Positions 13,138 through 24,777 of a stretch of 64,000 nt of DNA are shown here, piece after piece (the first letter of the stretch is position 1; the number at the start of each line of letters is the position of its first letter). Both the position numbers and the translations under genes were made by a program. A model generated the notes under the pieces. That model did no database searches. It worked only from the letters and a program-made list of their open reading frames with translations, and was not told the origin of the DNA. This DNA comes from Akebia trifoliata. Taxonomy: Eukaryota; Streptophyta; Magnoliopsida; Ranunculales; Lardizabalaceae. Location of the stretch: the NCBI GenBank assembly GCA_017979445.1, contig CM030718.1, forward strand, positions 24,051,021 through 24,115,020. The letters run 5' to 3'.

Positions 13138-13534
13138 TTGGCTCACGTTTTCTATATTTCTTTTGGTCCGGCGAACCGCATTTAGTTGGCAATAAGGTTG
13201 AAAATAACTAGATCTGGATCAAGGATTTAGATTCCAAAAAAAAGATCCGATCTGGTAAAGATTCTGTTTGATAATCTATCAAGCAGGTTCTACATCAACC
13301 ATCCTCCATCCAATATGGTCCGATCCAAAAAATAATAAAAAAATTTGTTATAAAAATATCCGTAAAACCTAATCCAAAAGGTTTTGATCCATTTCTTATG
13401 AATTAGTTCTAAATCTGATTTGATCCGTTTCTTATGAATTAGGAGTGTCAATGGGTTGGTTCCGACTTGGTTCCTAAGATATGTAGAATTAGAACCATTG
13501 TGGTTCATGAGACATATGTAAAAATAATGGTTAT

Positions 13535-13805
13535 TCAAAATATGGGTTAGAGGTTTTGGATTGAGCTAATTTTTTGCGAGGTCCTCACAAAAATCAGTTC
13601 AATATGAAACTTGTAAATCCATCAAAAATGATTTACAAATTATTGGCAAAAACTCGATGGTCTACATTCTAAATAACTTTTAATGGGGTTAGAAGTTTTA
13701 AGTTAGACTGATTTTTTTTTTCGGATGATCTTCCCATCATAGAGATCATCCTCACAAAAAATTAACTCAATCCGAAACTTCTAACTCATATTTTGAAAAT
13801 TTATT
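13535..13805. mobile_element. MITE family A, degraded copy
   Basis: It shares its fold-back core with copies near 21.6, 34.1 and 35.2 kb. The signature is 'ttcaaaatatgggttaga', 'tgattttt(t)', 'gatgatct', then 'gagatcatcctcacaaaaa' and 'aacttctaac'. The outer ends have decayed, so no terminal repeat or target duplication can be given. Confidence 0.65.
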
Positions 13806-14059
13806 AATGTTATATTGTTTTTACATATGTCCCTTGATCCGCCCCCATATATATATATATATGTTTTAAATATTTTTTTGGTATGGATTGATTATGAAAA
13901 CCATGAATTAGATGGAAAAAAAGATACCTCGAGTGATTATAAATTTTCATAATCTTTATATGCAAGTATTTTTTTTTTTTTATTACAAAATATGAGAAAA
14001 TGCTTTCTACAAATAATTTTAAAACTTTTTTCATTTATAACACAATACATTATGTAAAC

Positions 14060-14275
14060 TCTGAGGGGTTGGCTCAATGGAGTGAGTTTGAAGTTCGATA
14101 CCCAGTAATAGCATTAATTTCTCAGGGACCATTTGCGAGGGTGCACCCTCACTTGGTGTGTGCGATGTGCGGGTGTTGCATGTGGTTCGAGACTAGTCCT
14201 TGGACAAGATCATGATCTATAGATTGGGCAAAACCTAGATACGAGCCTAGTTCGTTGTTTACAGGGATACTTGGT
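14060..14275 (+). mobile_element. Au-like SINE, copy 1 (diverged)
   Basis: It begins with a tRNA-like head containing 'gggttggctcaatggagt' (box A-like), followed by 'gaagttcgatacccagta' (box B-like). The body includes 'attaatttctcagggacc', 'gagggtgcaccctcactt' and 'gtccttggacaagatcatg'. The same ordered blocks occur inverted at 57.2-57.5 kb. This copy is older, and no clear target duplication or A-tail was found. Confidence 0.75.
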
Positions 14276-16177
14276 TATCAAATATATATATATTACGTAC
14301 AAAAATATCAACAAATAATTATATTTTTTTTATCACAAATATATGAGTTGGTTTTTTTCTCTCCCTAAAATCAAATTCATATTCTTTACACATAAAAACT
14401 TTTAAGAAATTAAAGTTGTTCCATTTAAGTTCAATTCATATTTTATATGCAAATTAAAAACATTATATTAATATCTATCAAATTTTAAAGGTAAAAGCCT
14501 TCAAAGCCTTCAACCACCTATGATATAAAAAGAAATCACAAAATTAAGGTAAAAGCCTTCCAACCACCTAACTGAATCAAATCAAATTGGACTAAAGTTG
14601 GTTTGGTTTGATTCAGTTTTATGGGTTGCCAATATTCTATAAACTTGGTTGGAAACAATATATATTTTAATTAAAAGATAAATAATAAACATGAAATATT
14701 CTATATAACGAGTCATTAATTTATATCCTAACTCCTAAGCAGTAAACACAATGAAAAATCAGGGGAGAAAAACGTAGGGGATAAGAAAGAGAGACGATAG
14801 TCTATTTCTTTTAGAAGTTTTCAATTATAATTTGGACCAAATAATATTATTTTGGTTGACTAGTCTAACATAATCCATATAAATTAATATATATTTCTTT
14901 TATAAGGATTTGATTTCTAGTTTGATTCAATTTTATAGCGACCTTGAACCAAGAACCAAATCAATCGAGTTTGTTCTATTTTACATTTTGTTAAGTCAAA
15001 ATCTAATTTTCATTTCTTCTAAATCAAATCAAACCAATCCAAAGCTTTCAGTTTGTTCGGTTCTTAGTTTTTGAAATCGACTAAGTTGCATTCTTAGAAT
15101 AAAGGAGTGGGTCCAACATTTGGCCTACCTATGGGAGATAATATTAAAAAAAAAAAAAACCAAGATTATGTAAATGATATATACATCACTAAGGGAGAAA
15201 ACTATTTTATTTTCAATAAAATAAGAAATTATCACATATTATTACATGACAGTTCGTCATAGTCACGTGACCATGGGACCAATAGCAACTTTGTTGGGGA
15301 TGATAGCTTGCGAGTGGCCCAAGGGATTTGACAAGGAGGGACAAATGTACTTGAGCTATCCTCACACCACTAACGTATCTCACTATTCTTTAAAAAATTT
15401 ACAAGATAGCCGTCCAGGCAGACTCGCAACGCATTATCATTATATTTCAATGGTTTAATTGTAGATGAAAACTAAACATCAGACATCAACATTAGATGAA
15501 AATCACCATGTTCATGTGTCCACTAGAACCATTAATGTTGTGCCCACCATTGGGTGGACATCAACAACAACAACAACAACAAAAAAGAAAGATCTTGATT
15601 GGTAATTTTTAAGAGAAGAATTAAAGTGGCACGCCAAATGATCATAAATTGTTCATAAAGATTGTGGGACTCCGACAAAGACTGCCCGAGGTAATATCAA
15701 GAAAAAGCCCAATCAATATTTCAAGTCCAACTTGTAAAAGAAATCTCGAGTCCTATAACATTGGAATTAGGTAGGTAATTACTCTTCGACAAGTCCGAAT
15801 TTGAAATTTCAGGACTAACGAGTACCTATGACAGGTGAGAAGATTTGACAAAAGACCAATCAACATTAGAAAAGAAGAATGTATCGTGCATGAATCAACA
15901 AATTAAGGAGATAGGGTACCATGATCCTTGCATATGTGCCTAAAGGACCAACCTCCATAATCGTCAACCACCTTATTCAACATATGTGATATCATGAAAA
16001 TAAATAAAAGTTGAAACATAATATCAAATCTCAGACCTCGTGACATAGACGAAGAAACTTATAAAATTAGGCAAATTGATGATATATTTAAAAACTCCCA
16101 AAAATCGATAAATAAAAAGATAAATTATCATTTTCATGAGTTGAATATGACAACATTCTGATTTTGGATAACCGTTC
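14276..16177. other. Intergenic, no gene seen
   Basis: AT-rich DNA with a short (caa)n run near 15562 and no recognisable coding region. A 70-codon frame at 15246-15458 has no family features. Confidence 0.55.
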
Positions 16178-16403
16178 ATTTTAATTCCCAGAATGTGAAT
16201 AACGAGATCACAGGTTCTTCAAGTGACAATCTTTAAAGTGACAATCTTGCTAATATTTTTCTTTCACAGTGACAATGTCACTGATTTATATATAGTGACG
16301 ATCTCACTGAAAGTAGTAAATCTCCGAGATTGTCACTTTAACATGTGAGATCGTCCTTTGAAAAACTTGCAATCTCGTTGTTCACGCTTTGAGAAATTAA
16401 AAT
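16178..16403. mobile_element. Fold-back MITE with repeated GTGACAATCT motifs
   Basis: Outer arms of about 30 bp match as inverted copies: ATTTTAATT...GTGAATAACGAGAT on the left and its reverse complement, with a few changes, on the right. Inside are several copies of 'agtgacaatct' in both orientations and a perfect palindrome CAGTGACAATGTCACTG at about 16267-16283. No target duplication was identified. The whole block can fold into a long hairpin. Confidence 0.65.
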
Positions 16404-17035
16404 TAACAATGAGTTGGAATCGAAATTTTGTAAGAACTTAGGTCATATTTTGATAATTTTTCTTAAATTAAACACGTTAGTTGATAAAACAAGTTCGAAT
16501 TTTTTATAATTTTATATCAATATTCTGTTAAATTTGAAATTGACTTAATCGTGAGGGTGATTGCAAAAAGATTAGCTACAAGATTTAAAATCTAGAAATC
16601 ACCAATCAATATGATTTTCCTAAAGAATGGGATGACTAAAATGTGGGTCCAACTTCCAACTGATGGTGGAATCCATGATATTGTCCAATGGTCATGTAAA
16701 GCAACACACGTGCATGTCATCTATCCTTTTCATTTGATGGGCCCACCTCTTAGATGTCATCCATTTTAAAGAATAATAATAGATCCCACCCAACACTTTC
16801 TGAAATAGTCTGTGGTTAAGATTAGGTGATTGGCTTGTCCGATTTAGTGGTGGCCCACCAATCTGAACTGTCCATACCAAGAAGATAGTGGGCCACGTGG
16901 TTCCGTATGGGATAGTAGGTTGCATCGATGATGATGCCGTTGTCTGGATCCTAATTAAACTTTGACCAATTAATACCAAAGAAGAAGAAAAAAATGGAAT
17001 CTTATACTTGTTGTTTCTTTAAAGAGTCGTACTAT

Positions 17036-17190
17036 GATGACATCTGCGGTTATTACATTTCTGACGTGAAGGTGCGAATATAACTGTACATGCTATTTCC
17101 TCGTGATACGATTACACACGTGTACGGTTATCTACGCACTTACACGTCAGAAATGTAAAAATCGCAATAAACCTGTTGTCACTCCAGCAT
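17036..17190. mobile_element. Fold-back MITE, 155 bp
   Basis: The left arm 'ggttattacatttctgacgt' is mirrored by the reverse complement of 'acgtcagaaatgtaaaaatc' on the right, with matching GTGC blocks further in. The hexamer TACTAT flanks both sides (17030-17035 and 17191-17196) and is a candidate target duplication. It is non-coding and the superfamily is not assigned. Confidence 0.7.
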
Positions 17191-17196
17191 TACTAT

Positions 17197-19256
17197 TTGT
17201 TTAATCTCTTAAACAACTGGCCTTATCGCTTTCCGTGATTACGTTCAAAGACTGCTCGTTGTGTACGATGAATCCGTTACAGTAAACCATACTAACGGTA
17301 CGGTGTTAGGTGCCACCTAGATCACATAATTAAATAATAACTTTAAAGATAAATAAGGAACAATGTTGCAATAGTTCCAGAGGTAAGTTAATATAATACC
17401 ACCAAAATACAGGTTATACATCATTAAGTTACAAATTTCTCCATTTCCACATATATTATGAAAAATTTTTTGCTCACAAAAACTGGGATCCACCAATCAC
17501 ATGTACTCACATGAATAGAATGGCTATTCCTATTTTATAAAAGTACCCTTATTAATTACAAAACTACTTGTAGAGGATATTTTTCAACAAAACGACACGT
17601 GGTAATCTCGAAGAACTTTAGTGGAAGGATCGAATTACATGGCAATCTAATCGAGTATCTGAATTACCAGTGAAACCGATCTACATTTAACTGAGCTGCA
17701 ATGATGTGAAGTTTGATACAAATCCCGTAAAGTATGGAGTACAGAGTATAACTATTTTTGCGGAAATCAAGGCGAATCCCTAAACGGGCGTGATTGCTAG
17801 AACGAAAATCATGGAAAAAATCTGGAAAATCTAAGGGAAGAAACCCCTATAAGTATGAAGGTGCAACACATTGAAAAAATATGAGATTTCTCTCTAAGAA
17901 AGGCCCTATTCTACTTTCTATACTAAATCCTAATTTGGGCGTTGAAATGGTTTGTTGCAGACCTACTCAAGAGCATAGGGAGGTGAAAGATCTTTGTCAA
18001 AGAGAATCACAAGGTAATACAAGTTTTTGCATCTACACTACTCATGTATGCTTGACGTGACAAGGACCGAGGAGTTTATGAGTAAAAAAACAACTCGTAT
18101 ATTATGAACTTATCATATGATTTAGGGATGTCAATTGGTGGTTGGATACCCATATGATGGGAACCAAATTGGAATCGAAGTTGAGAAGATAATTTTGGGA
18201 TCCTTTTTCGTTGGAATCAATGAGTGTCAATTCTCTGGAATTGAATCAATTGAGAATTAAAATCATTTTAAAGAATTTTTTTGACGGTTTAAAATCAATA
18301 ATCATTCATCCTTTTAAGAACCGAACCAAAGCAAACCGACACATTGACAGCAATACGAGTATGATAGATGTTGTACATTAAGTATAGCAGACTTTTGTTG
18401 GTCCACTGCCCATGAATACATGGTCCATCGCTTGGTAGACTAACATTCCAAAATTTTACATGATTTTGTTTCCATGGGCTTGGAATGGAATCTGACCATG
18501 ACAATCGTGTAAAGGCCATGATATGGCACACATAGGAGAGTGGGAGTTGGATTGCAATCGAATTCCCTTGAGTACAGGATTGATTCTCTAATAAATTTAA
18601 GGTATGTGGTAGTAATGATTCTTAAGTGGCTATTAAACTAACTTAACAGCTTAAACAACCCTAAAACATAGGTTCTAGTTGAGGCCTCCACGTCAATAAA
18701 GGCTCGAATTTAATGTGTCGTTTGATATTCTCTTTGAGAAAATTAACTGTTATATACATGATAGGAGGCACGAACCAAATGATATTAAATTCTGTGGGAG
18801 ATAAGGGTTTGATGATGTATTTTAGTAATAAAAAATTATTAAATCAATAGTTATGAATCAACCCTAGAAAAATATCAAATTTATTGATTATAAGTCACCC
18901 ACCAAGACATTGGCCTTCAAGCTTCTAAGAATAAAGAAAATTTGTTTCTCTAATGACTTGTCGATTTCTACGTGCTTCTCGTATATTTTATTAATAGCAA
19001 ACCACGATGGCTTCATACAACACAATTTTATCACAATAAATCAGGGCCGTCCATCGGCCCAAGTTTTCTCGATATGTTAATTAATTTATGAGCTGCTAGT
19101 GGTATCCCAACTTTTAGTTATTACACTTCAATTTCTTAAATTATTTATCACCCCCAATTATAGATATAAACACACTTTTCAAACATTTCATAAGGTTGGG
19201 ATCAAATTATAATCTCAACATTGCGACACTCCTTCTCGATGTAAAATCCTAGAGTC
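17197..19256. other. Intergenic, no gene seen
   Basis: No recognisable coding region or RNA gene was found. Frames at 18295-18531 and elsewhere have no family features. The right part is upstream DNA of the RNA-binding protein gene. Confidence 0.5.
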
Positions 19257-19273
19257 GTGATAACCTGACTTAC

Positions 19274-19282
19274 CCACGTGGC
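19274..19282. promoter_or_regulatory. G-box/ABRE-like motif CCACGTGGC (MITE left arm)
   Basis: CCACGTGGC contains the ACGTGGC core bound by plant bZIP (ABF/AREB) and bHLH factors. It lies about 690 bp upstream of the RRM gene start codon. Function is inferred from the motif alone. Confidence 0.5.
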
Positions 19283-19373
19283 ATACTCAATCAATACCCT
19301 TAACGTTCTATATCTCGAGGAGTGTATATTTACGATTCTCGAACATGTCACGTCAGGGGTGCCGATTGAGTAT

Positions 19374-19383
19374 GCCACGTGGG
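19374..19383. promoter_or_regulatory. G-box/ABRE-like motif GCCACGTGGG (MITE right arm)
   Basis: This is the inverted partner of the motif 100 bp upstream, so the pair reads the same on both strands. Paired ABREs are a common requirement for ABA response in plants. No expression evidence is available here. Confidence 0.5.
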
Positions 19384-19776
19384 AATGTCAGATTATCACA
19401 ATTCCAAATCCTAATAAATCAAAAGATAGAAATCTAGTGAAAAAAAAAAACCTGAGAAAACTTCAATTGGAACCCCAACTTTTACTTATTACTTGTTCTC
19501 AATCATTCACTTATTTTCTTTATTTTTAAAAATAATTGGGAGGTAATAAGTTAAAGTTAGGGTGCAATTAATTTCTAATGCGCTGTGTTCAATTTCTTTG
19601 TTGAGTAATACGAAGGGACACAATAAATAGTACCACCATAGGGACGTTACTTACATTAAGACCATATTAATTAAATATAATACATACTTACACAACACAG
19701 ATAGAAAGCCTAGAGACAAAGCTGAGAGAAAAAAAAAAAGATTTAAAAAGGTGCCCAAGCACGTTGAGGGCTCCGT

Positions 19777-19824
19777 ATGTCTCTCTCTGTTTTCTCTTTT
19801 ATTTATTTCATTCTCAAGCTGTAA
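19777..19824 (+). promoter_or_regulatory. Possible uORF (15 codons) in the RRM gene leader
   Basis: An ATG at 19777 opens a 15-residue frame ending TAA at 19822-19824. A second, minimal upstream frame (ATG GAA GAG TAG) lies at 19912-19923. Both precede the main ATG at 19962. They matter only if transcription starts upstream, which is likely because the leader continues back past 19750, but the start site is not known. Confidence 0.45.
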
Positions 19825-19880
19825 CACTTGTGCCCATTTCGTCTTCCCTTCTTCTTCTCAAAAATCAACTTTGGTTTTCC

Positions 19881-19906
<26 letters not shown>
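19881..19906 (+). repeat. (AG)n run in the 5' leader
   Basis: About 24 bases of AG repeat lie just before the coding start. GA/CT runs are frequent in plant leaders and can bind BPC/GAGA-binding factors. It may be length-variable. Confidence 0.85.
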
Positions 19907-19914
<8 letters not shown>

Positions 19915-19961
19915 GAAGAGTAGAGTTTGTAACGGAGAAGAATATCGGGTATTTATTGCAA

Positions 19962-21064
19962 ATGACAATGAGTAACAATATCGGGCAGTTCGGTGATACA
20001 ACGCTCATAAAAGTTTTCGTTGGAGGGTTAGCATGGGAGACTCAAGAGGAAGCGATGAGAGAGCACTTTGAGAAGTATGGTGAGATCTTGGAGGCTGTGA
20101 TCATCTCTGACAAGATCACTGGTAGATCCAAGGGTTACGGATTCGTAAGTGTTGGATAGTACGATAGGCCGATATCTAACATATCTCGTTTATGTATTTA
20201 GTTGGTGTGAGTTTGCTAAATTACGCCGTGGGTTGGTCTTGTAGGTGACGTTTAAGGAAGCTGAAGCAGCGAACAAGGCTTGCCAGGATGCGACGCCTGT
20301 GATCAATGGGCGCCGAGCCAACTGCAATCTGGCTTCGCTAGGTGCACGACGCCCGAGGTCTTCTTTGACAACTCATCATCATGGTATGTTTATAATCTGA
20401 TGATGATATTTCGTATCTTTTCGTTTATGTTTCGTTGATCTGAAATCATGATTTTTATTGCGAAGGATCCAACGTTGGACAGAGATCCACGTCATCAGCA
20501 CATGCGAATCATGTGCAGTGGTATTACCCAGCTGGGACTCCAGCTTCTCCTTTTCATCATCATCAAGCCGTTCCCTTCCATCCTTACGGGTATGATTTCT
20601 TCTGTAATATGTGAGTTATCTACCAAATATGAGCCGCGATTTACACGATCAGTTCTCTTCAGGTACTCCCCAACCTACATTGCCCCTGATATGAATTACA
20701 ATCAGGTAGGCCCCACTTCTTTAGCTTCACACTGATCTTCAAATTATACGGTTCAGATTACCTTAGATTTGTAGGGTCAGTATGGCTAATGTAGGTTTAC
20801 TTTTGATGAGATCCACAGAAACTAAGCTACTCTAGTGGGTCCTACATGAATGGGCACTTCTCACACGTGTATCAAGGGCAAGGGATGATGAGTGGGAGTA
20901 CGATGATGCCGGTGTACCCGGTTTATCATTATCACCAATCACAGACGATGGGAGTTCCTGGACACATCTTCCCACAGACAACTGTGGGCCCAATGCCAAC
21001 TGTACCAGCTCTCATCTCTAAGCCTCCTTCAGTGGCTACTAACACAGGTATCGAATCATTTTGA
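19962..21064 (+). CDS. RRM RNA-binding protein, plant ARP1/RBM24-like, five exons
   Basis: By eye the gene joins 19962-20144, 20245-20383, 20466-20589, 20663-20705 and 20819-21064. All junctions are GT...AG and the total of 735 nt keeps frame, giving 244 residues. A single N-terminal RRM has RNP2 VFVGGL (residues 18-23) and RNP1 KGYGFVTF (57-64), with the first intron splitting RNP1 after KGYGF. The second exon ends the domain with INGRRANCNLASLG. The rest is a low-complexity tail rich in His, Tyr, Pro, Gln and Ser, as in this family. Such proteins bind single-stranded RNA in the nucleus or cytoplasm; ARP1 of Arabidopsis is ABA-regulated. The start at 19962 (MTMSNN) was chosen as the first in-frame ATG; 19968 is also possible. 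The 3' end could instead splice at ACAG|GTATCG (near 21050), but reading through gives a stop 15 bases later. Confidence 0.85.
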
Positions 21065-21552
21065 CGTGCACATGGGGTTGATTTTGATTTTGATTTTTTT
21101 TCAAAAAAAAAATAAAAATAAAATAAAAGACTCTTGAAAGTTGAAAGGTTTTTCTTGGGTAGTAATGTTGATGGACGCATTTCCATCCAACAATTAATGA
21201 GTCAGTTTCTTGGATAAGATGGCGTAAGTTTATTGGTTGTCGGATGTTTTTGTGTCCAACGCAATTACACTTGTAATTTGCAAAAATGAAACTTGAAATG
21301 GGTTGGATCCACAAGGATCCAAATCCACTTACATGAAGAACCCAATTGTTCTTTATTTAGGCAATCCGAACCCGCCTTCTAAATGACGTTCGGGGTGGGT
21401 TCTACTTCTCAATCAAACATTCGGCTGAGATATGCGAGACCTAGAGATTAGTAATATGTTTTAGATTACTAAATATTTTCTAGAAAAAATCAAATACTAT
21501 TCTCCAATCTCGACTGGGTGTTTAATTAATGTATTCTTTTACTATATAATAA

Positions 21553-21929
21553 GGGGACGGTTCAGCAGCCCTAAAGTTTGCTAAGTTTGGTGCCAAATTT
21601 TTTTCAAAATATGGGTTAGAAGCTTTGGAATGAGCTGATTTTTTGTGAGGATGATCTCTATGATGAGGAGATCATCCTCACCAAAAATCAGCCTATTCCA
21701 AAACTTCTAACCCCATCAAAAGTGATTTACAAAAATTGGACGGTCCACGATTCTTCAACTTGTAAACTAGAGTTAGAAGTTTCAAAATGAGCTGATTTTT
21801 TGTGAGGACCGTAGAGATCATCCTCACAAAAAATCAGCCTATTCCAAAACTTCTAACCCCATCAAAAGTGATTTACAAAATATGTTTGGCACCAAACTTG
21901 GCAAACTTTAGGGCTGCCGAACCATTCCC
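21553..21929. mobile_element. MITE family A, complete copy, 377 bp with 9-bp target duplication
   Basis: The left end GGGGACGGTTCAGCAGCCC and the reverse complement of the right end GGGAATGGTTCGGCAGCCC continue as inverted repeats for about 45 bp. The 9-bp direct repeat ATATAATAA flanks both sides (21544-21552 and 21930-21938). Nine-base duplications are typical of Mutator-like elements. The interior has two hairpin cores built on 'gatcatcctcac' with 'gtgaggatgatc'. There is no coding capacity. Confidence 0.85.
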
Positions 21930-22255
21930 ATATAATAATGCTGGCAATATCATTTTATATCTATTTGTCCCTTATTCAACGACAAGCGGAGGGCAGTTGT
22001 GGTATATAAATATGGGATAGTAAATCCAATATAAATATACTAAATGAGATGATCGTGATCAGTTTGAATTTTAGATGTTTTATAAAAGTGCTGTGCTAAA
22101 CTGATTGAAAAAAAACCTTAAATACACTCAACCGACATGGTATGTGCATATAACCATAGATTTCCTCGAGATACACAAGAAAATTATGATTCTATGCTCA
22201 TTCTATGCCAATTAAGTATATATGAGTAATTTTTTTTTTTCCTGGAAAATGATGG

Positions 22256-22382
22256 ATTGCCTGCATTGGACACTGTGTCCAACGGTTAATTTTTAACTTG
22301 TATCTGGAAGAAAACAAATCTATAGCTATCTGTGCACTAATACGTCAACTCAGTGTTGGACATAGTGTCCAATGCAGGCAAT
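22256..22382. mobile_element. Fold-back MITE, 127 bp, 28-bp terminal inverted repeats
   Basis: Both ends begin ATTGCCTGCATTGGACAC when read inward, with one mismatch in 28 bp. The interior is AT-rich and non-coding. No clear target duplication is visible. Long near-identical arms suggest a fairly young insertion. Confidence 0.75.
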
Positions 22383-23901
22383 GTAGCACGACTCATTTTT
22401 ATTAAGTCAATTTTGTTTTATTCTTATTAACCTAACTTTGTATTATTCTTACTAAACCGTTATATATATCCGATGGTCACATATGTTATTTATTCATTGA
22501 CCCTTCTTGTGATCTTACATTCAACTCAATGGTATTGTAAATTCATCAAATTAACCCTACAAATGACCACACATCATATAACCAGTTTTGTAAAACATAT
22601 ATAATTACAAAATCGGATATTTATCCATTTTTGTAAATATTAAACTACTTGTCTGCTTCAATAAAATGCATAATTGTTTCCTGATTTTTTTATAGGGAGG
22701 ATATTGTAACTGTGTCTGTGGCCCATTGATCCCATGCTCACTATAATTCTGTTTTTCAGTGATCCCAATATAGATAAACATAATGGCCCACACGATGGAT
22801 CCAACGCTCGTAAATCTTACAAGCTTTATTATTACAAAAATTAAAATTGGAAATATGTCCATTTCATTAATACTAATAAATAACTGATTGAGTAATTTCA
22901 TTAAAATACATAGTTGTTTATATTTTTTGTAGGGAAGATATCTTAAGTGGGACCATTGAACCATGCTCACAATAATTCTATTTTACTGTGATCCCATAAG
23001 ATAGAAACATGATGGTCCCACATGATGGCTCACATGTTCATAAATCTCAATGAGCTTCTATTATTATCAGGATGCCTGTGGTGTCTCCGATCTTCGGTTG
23101 TAGTTGGTCTAGGTCTGCCTTAATTCCCTTGATCTTTCAAAAAAAAAAAAAAAAAAAAAAAAAAAACAACTATTATTATTTAAAATATTGTATCTTTTGA
23201 ATGTTTCCAAGACGGTATCGGTCGATACAAATCGATACATCCCGATAGATATCCAAAACATTCAATGTTTCAGAGTCAATGTTTCATATTAATCTAGGCC
23301 GACCGATACGTTATTATTATTATTAAAGCTTATGACTGATATATACAAACAGTTTGTTTGACTGTGGAATAGGTTCCGGGACGCAAGGGAAAGTTGCAGA
23401 AAGGGAGGCTAAGAGTTCAGAATAACAAAATGGCTGATGGGGTGGTCAAGATCAAAACATACTTATCAGATCCATGATACCTCTCTCTGTCTCTAATTAT
23501 TATTTTTTAATTCTTATTAGAGTTTGATAAGATTTATTCATTTTCTTTGACTCTATATCTCATCTTGAGATAACCCTTTAAAACAAATTTGCAAGTTAAT
23601 TGCTCTTTTGCACATTTTCCTAAATTTATGAAGGAAATTTTTAGCCATAGATCTATAGATTCATACATCTCAATCGAAAAAAGAATTAGTAGAAAATAGA
23701 AAAAATTGAAGTTGTTTTCTCATATCTATAGGGCTATTAGTGGACTGATTGTAATCGGCCTAATTCTATTCAGGCCTATTTATGGGTCAATCACAATTTC
23801 CAACTGAAAAACCTTCAAAGAAGCAAAAGATTTGTGTTTTTTTTTACTACCCTTCACTCAACTCTAAAAGATAATACTATTGTTTATGGATACCCACATG
23901 G
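22383..23901. other. Intergenic, no gene seen
   Basis: No coding region was recognised. Two related segments (about 22620-22800 and 22850-23040) share 'cataattgtttcctg'/'catagttgttta' contexts, 'taggga(g/a)gatat' and 'gatcccaatatagat'-like blocks, and look like a diverged local duplication. A poly-A run of about 28 bases starts near 23139. Confidence 0.5.
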
Positions 23902-24255
23902 TGTGAGTGATGGTTCTATATCGCCTGGGTATCATGACCTTGGGCTATATATGAACCTGGGGCTATCCTCACCTTACAAGCCGGTTTTGTGAGGATGAGT
24001 TTAGCCCATGGGCTTCTACATGGTATCAGAGCAGGTAATCTTAGGGATGTAGGAGACACGTTACATGTGAGGGGGAGTGTGAGTAATAGTCATACAATCT
24101 TAGGGATGTAGGAGACACGTTACATGTGAGGGGGAGTGTGAGTAATAGTCATACATTGCCTGGGTATCATGACCTTGGGCTGCATATAAACCTGAGGCAA
24201 TCCTCACCTTACAAGCCAGTTTTGTGAGGATGAGTTAGGTCCGTGGACTTATATA
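23902..24255 (+). mobile_element. TRIM (terminal-repeat retrotransposon in miniature)
   Basis: Two direct repeats of about 119 bp (23902-24020 and 24137-24255) both start TGTGAGT and share 'cctgggtatcatgacctt' and 'ccttacaagcc(g/a)gttttgtg'. The first repeat ends CA and is followed at once by TGGTATCAGAGC (24021-24032), complementary to initiator tRNA-Met and the classic primer binding site. A purine tract, GTGAGGGGGAG, precedes the second repeat. The interior is only about 116 bp and non-coding, so the element depends on other retrotransposons for movement. An internal 59-bp tandem duplication is noted separately. Confidence 0.88.
24037..24154 (+). repeat. 59-bp tandem duplication spanning the TRIM polypurine tract and LTR start
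   Basis: The unit at 24037-24095 ('aatcttagggatgtaggaga'...'agtcatac') is repeated immediately at 24096-24154. It contains the purine tract and the first bases of the 3' LTR. The element therefore has two candidate polypurine-tract/LTR junctions in a row. Confidence 0.9.
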
Positions 24256-24777
24256 TTTAGTACTGCAATACTAGATCGCAGAGACAAGTACATGGTTTCA
24301 ATGTTAGTATCATTAAAGATAGTTAATTATAATAATATAAATTTCTTAAAAATGTGTTTAGGGCCGGTGTGGAAGTTTATATATAAAATCTTATACGTTC
24401 TTTCTTGTCATTTTAGTAAGTTATGATTCAACTCACTTATGAAAATTTTTAACCATATTTGATGGCTTATCTCAAATCAAGCCAAAGTAATCTGCTTGGT
24501 GAATATAGGTAGAATCATGAGCTAGCTCTAAATCACATACCACCAAATCTAAATCAAGGTCACAGAAGAAGAAACTAATATTTAATTAAGTGTAATCTAT
24601 AGCATACAAGAAACTTCTTATAATTGAAATTTAATCAATATCATTATCAATTTATTTACTTTCGATTTCGATCTCATTTTTAGGGTCTTGCTTAGGTCTA
24701 ACTTAGTTAAGGACTTATGGTTTTATGTCCCAAGCATATAAATATCATTATTGATCAATGATATGTCATCTACACAT
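24256..24777. other. Intergenic, no gene seen
   Basis: AT-rich DNA between the TRIM and a solo LTR. No coding region or RNA gene was recognised. Confidence 0.5.

Larger units (their letters stand above)
19257..19399. mobile_element. Fold-back MITE with two G-box/ABRE motifs upstream of the RRM gene
   Basis: The left arm reads GTGATAACCTGACTTACC then CACGTGGCATACTCAATC. The right arm is its inverted copy, with three or four changes over about 36 bp. The element lies about 0.56 kb upstream of the RNA-binding protein start codon. Each arm contains the palindrome CACGTG inside CCACGTGGC. No target duplication was found, so mobility is inferred from the structure only. Confidence 0.7.

Noticed and set aside
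19764..19961. Upstream extension of the RRM frame before the ATG at 19962
   Set aside because: It opens with TTG, runs through the (AG)n leader as Arg/Glu repeats, and aligns with nothing in the family. The ATG at 19962 fits the RRM N-terminus.
23139..23166. Poly-A run as a possible LINE/SINE tail
   Set aside because: No element body with promoter boxes or a coding tail could be placed upstream, and no flanking duplication was visible.
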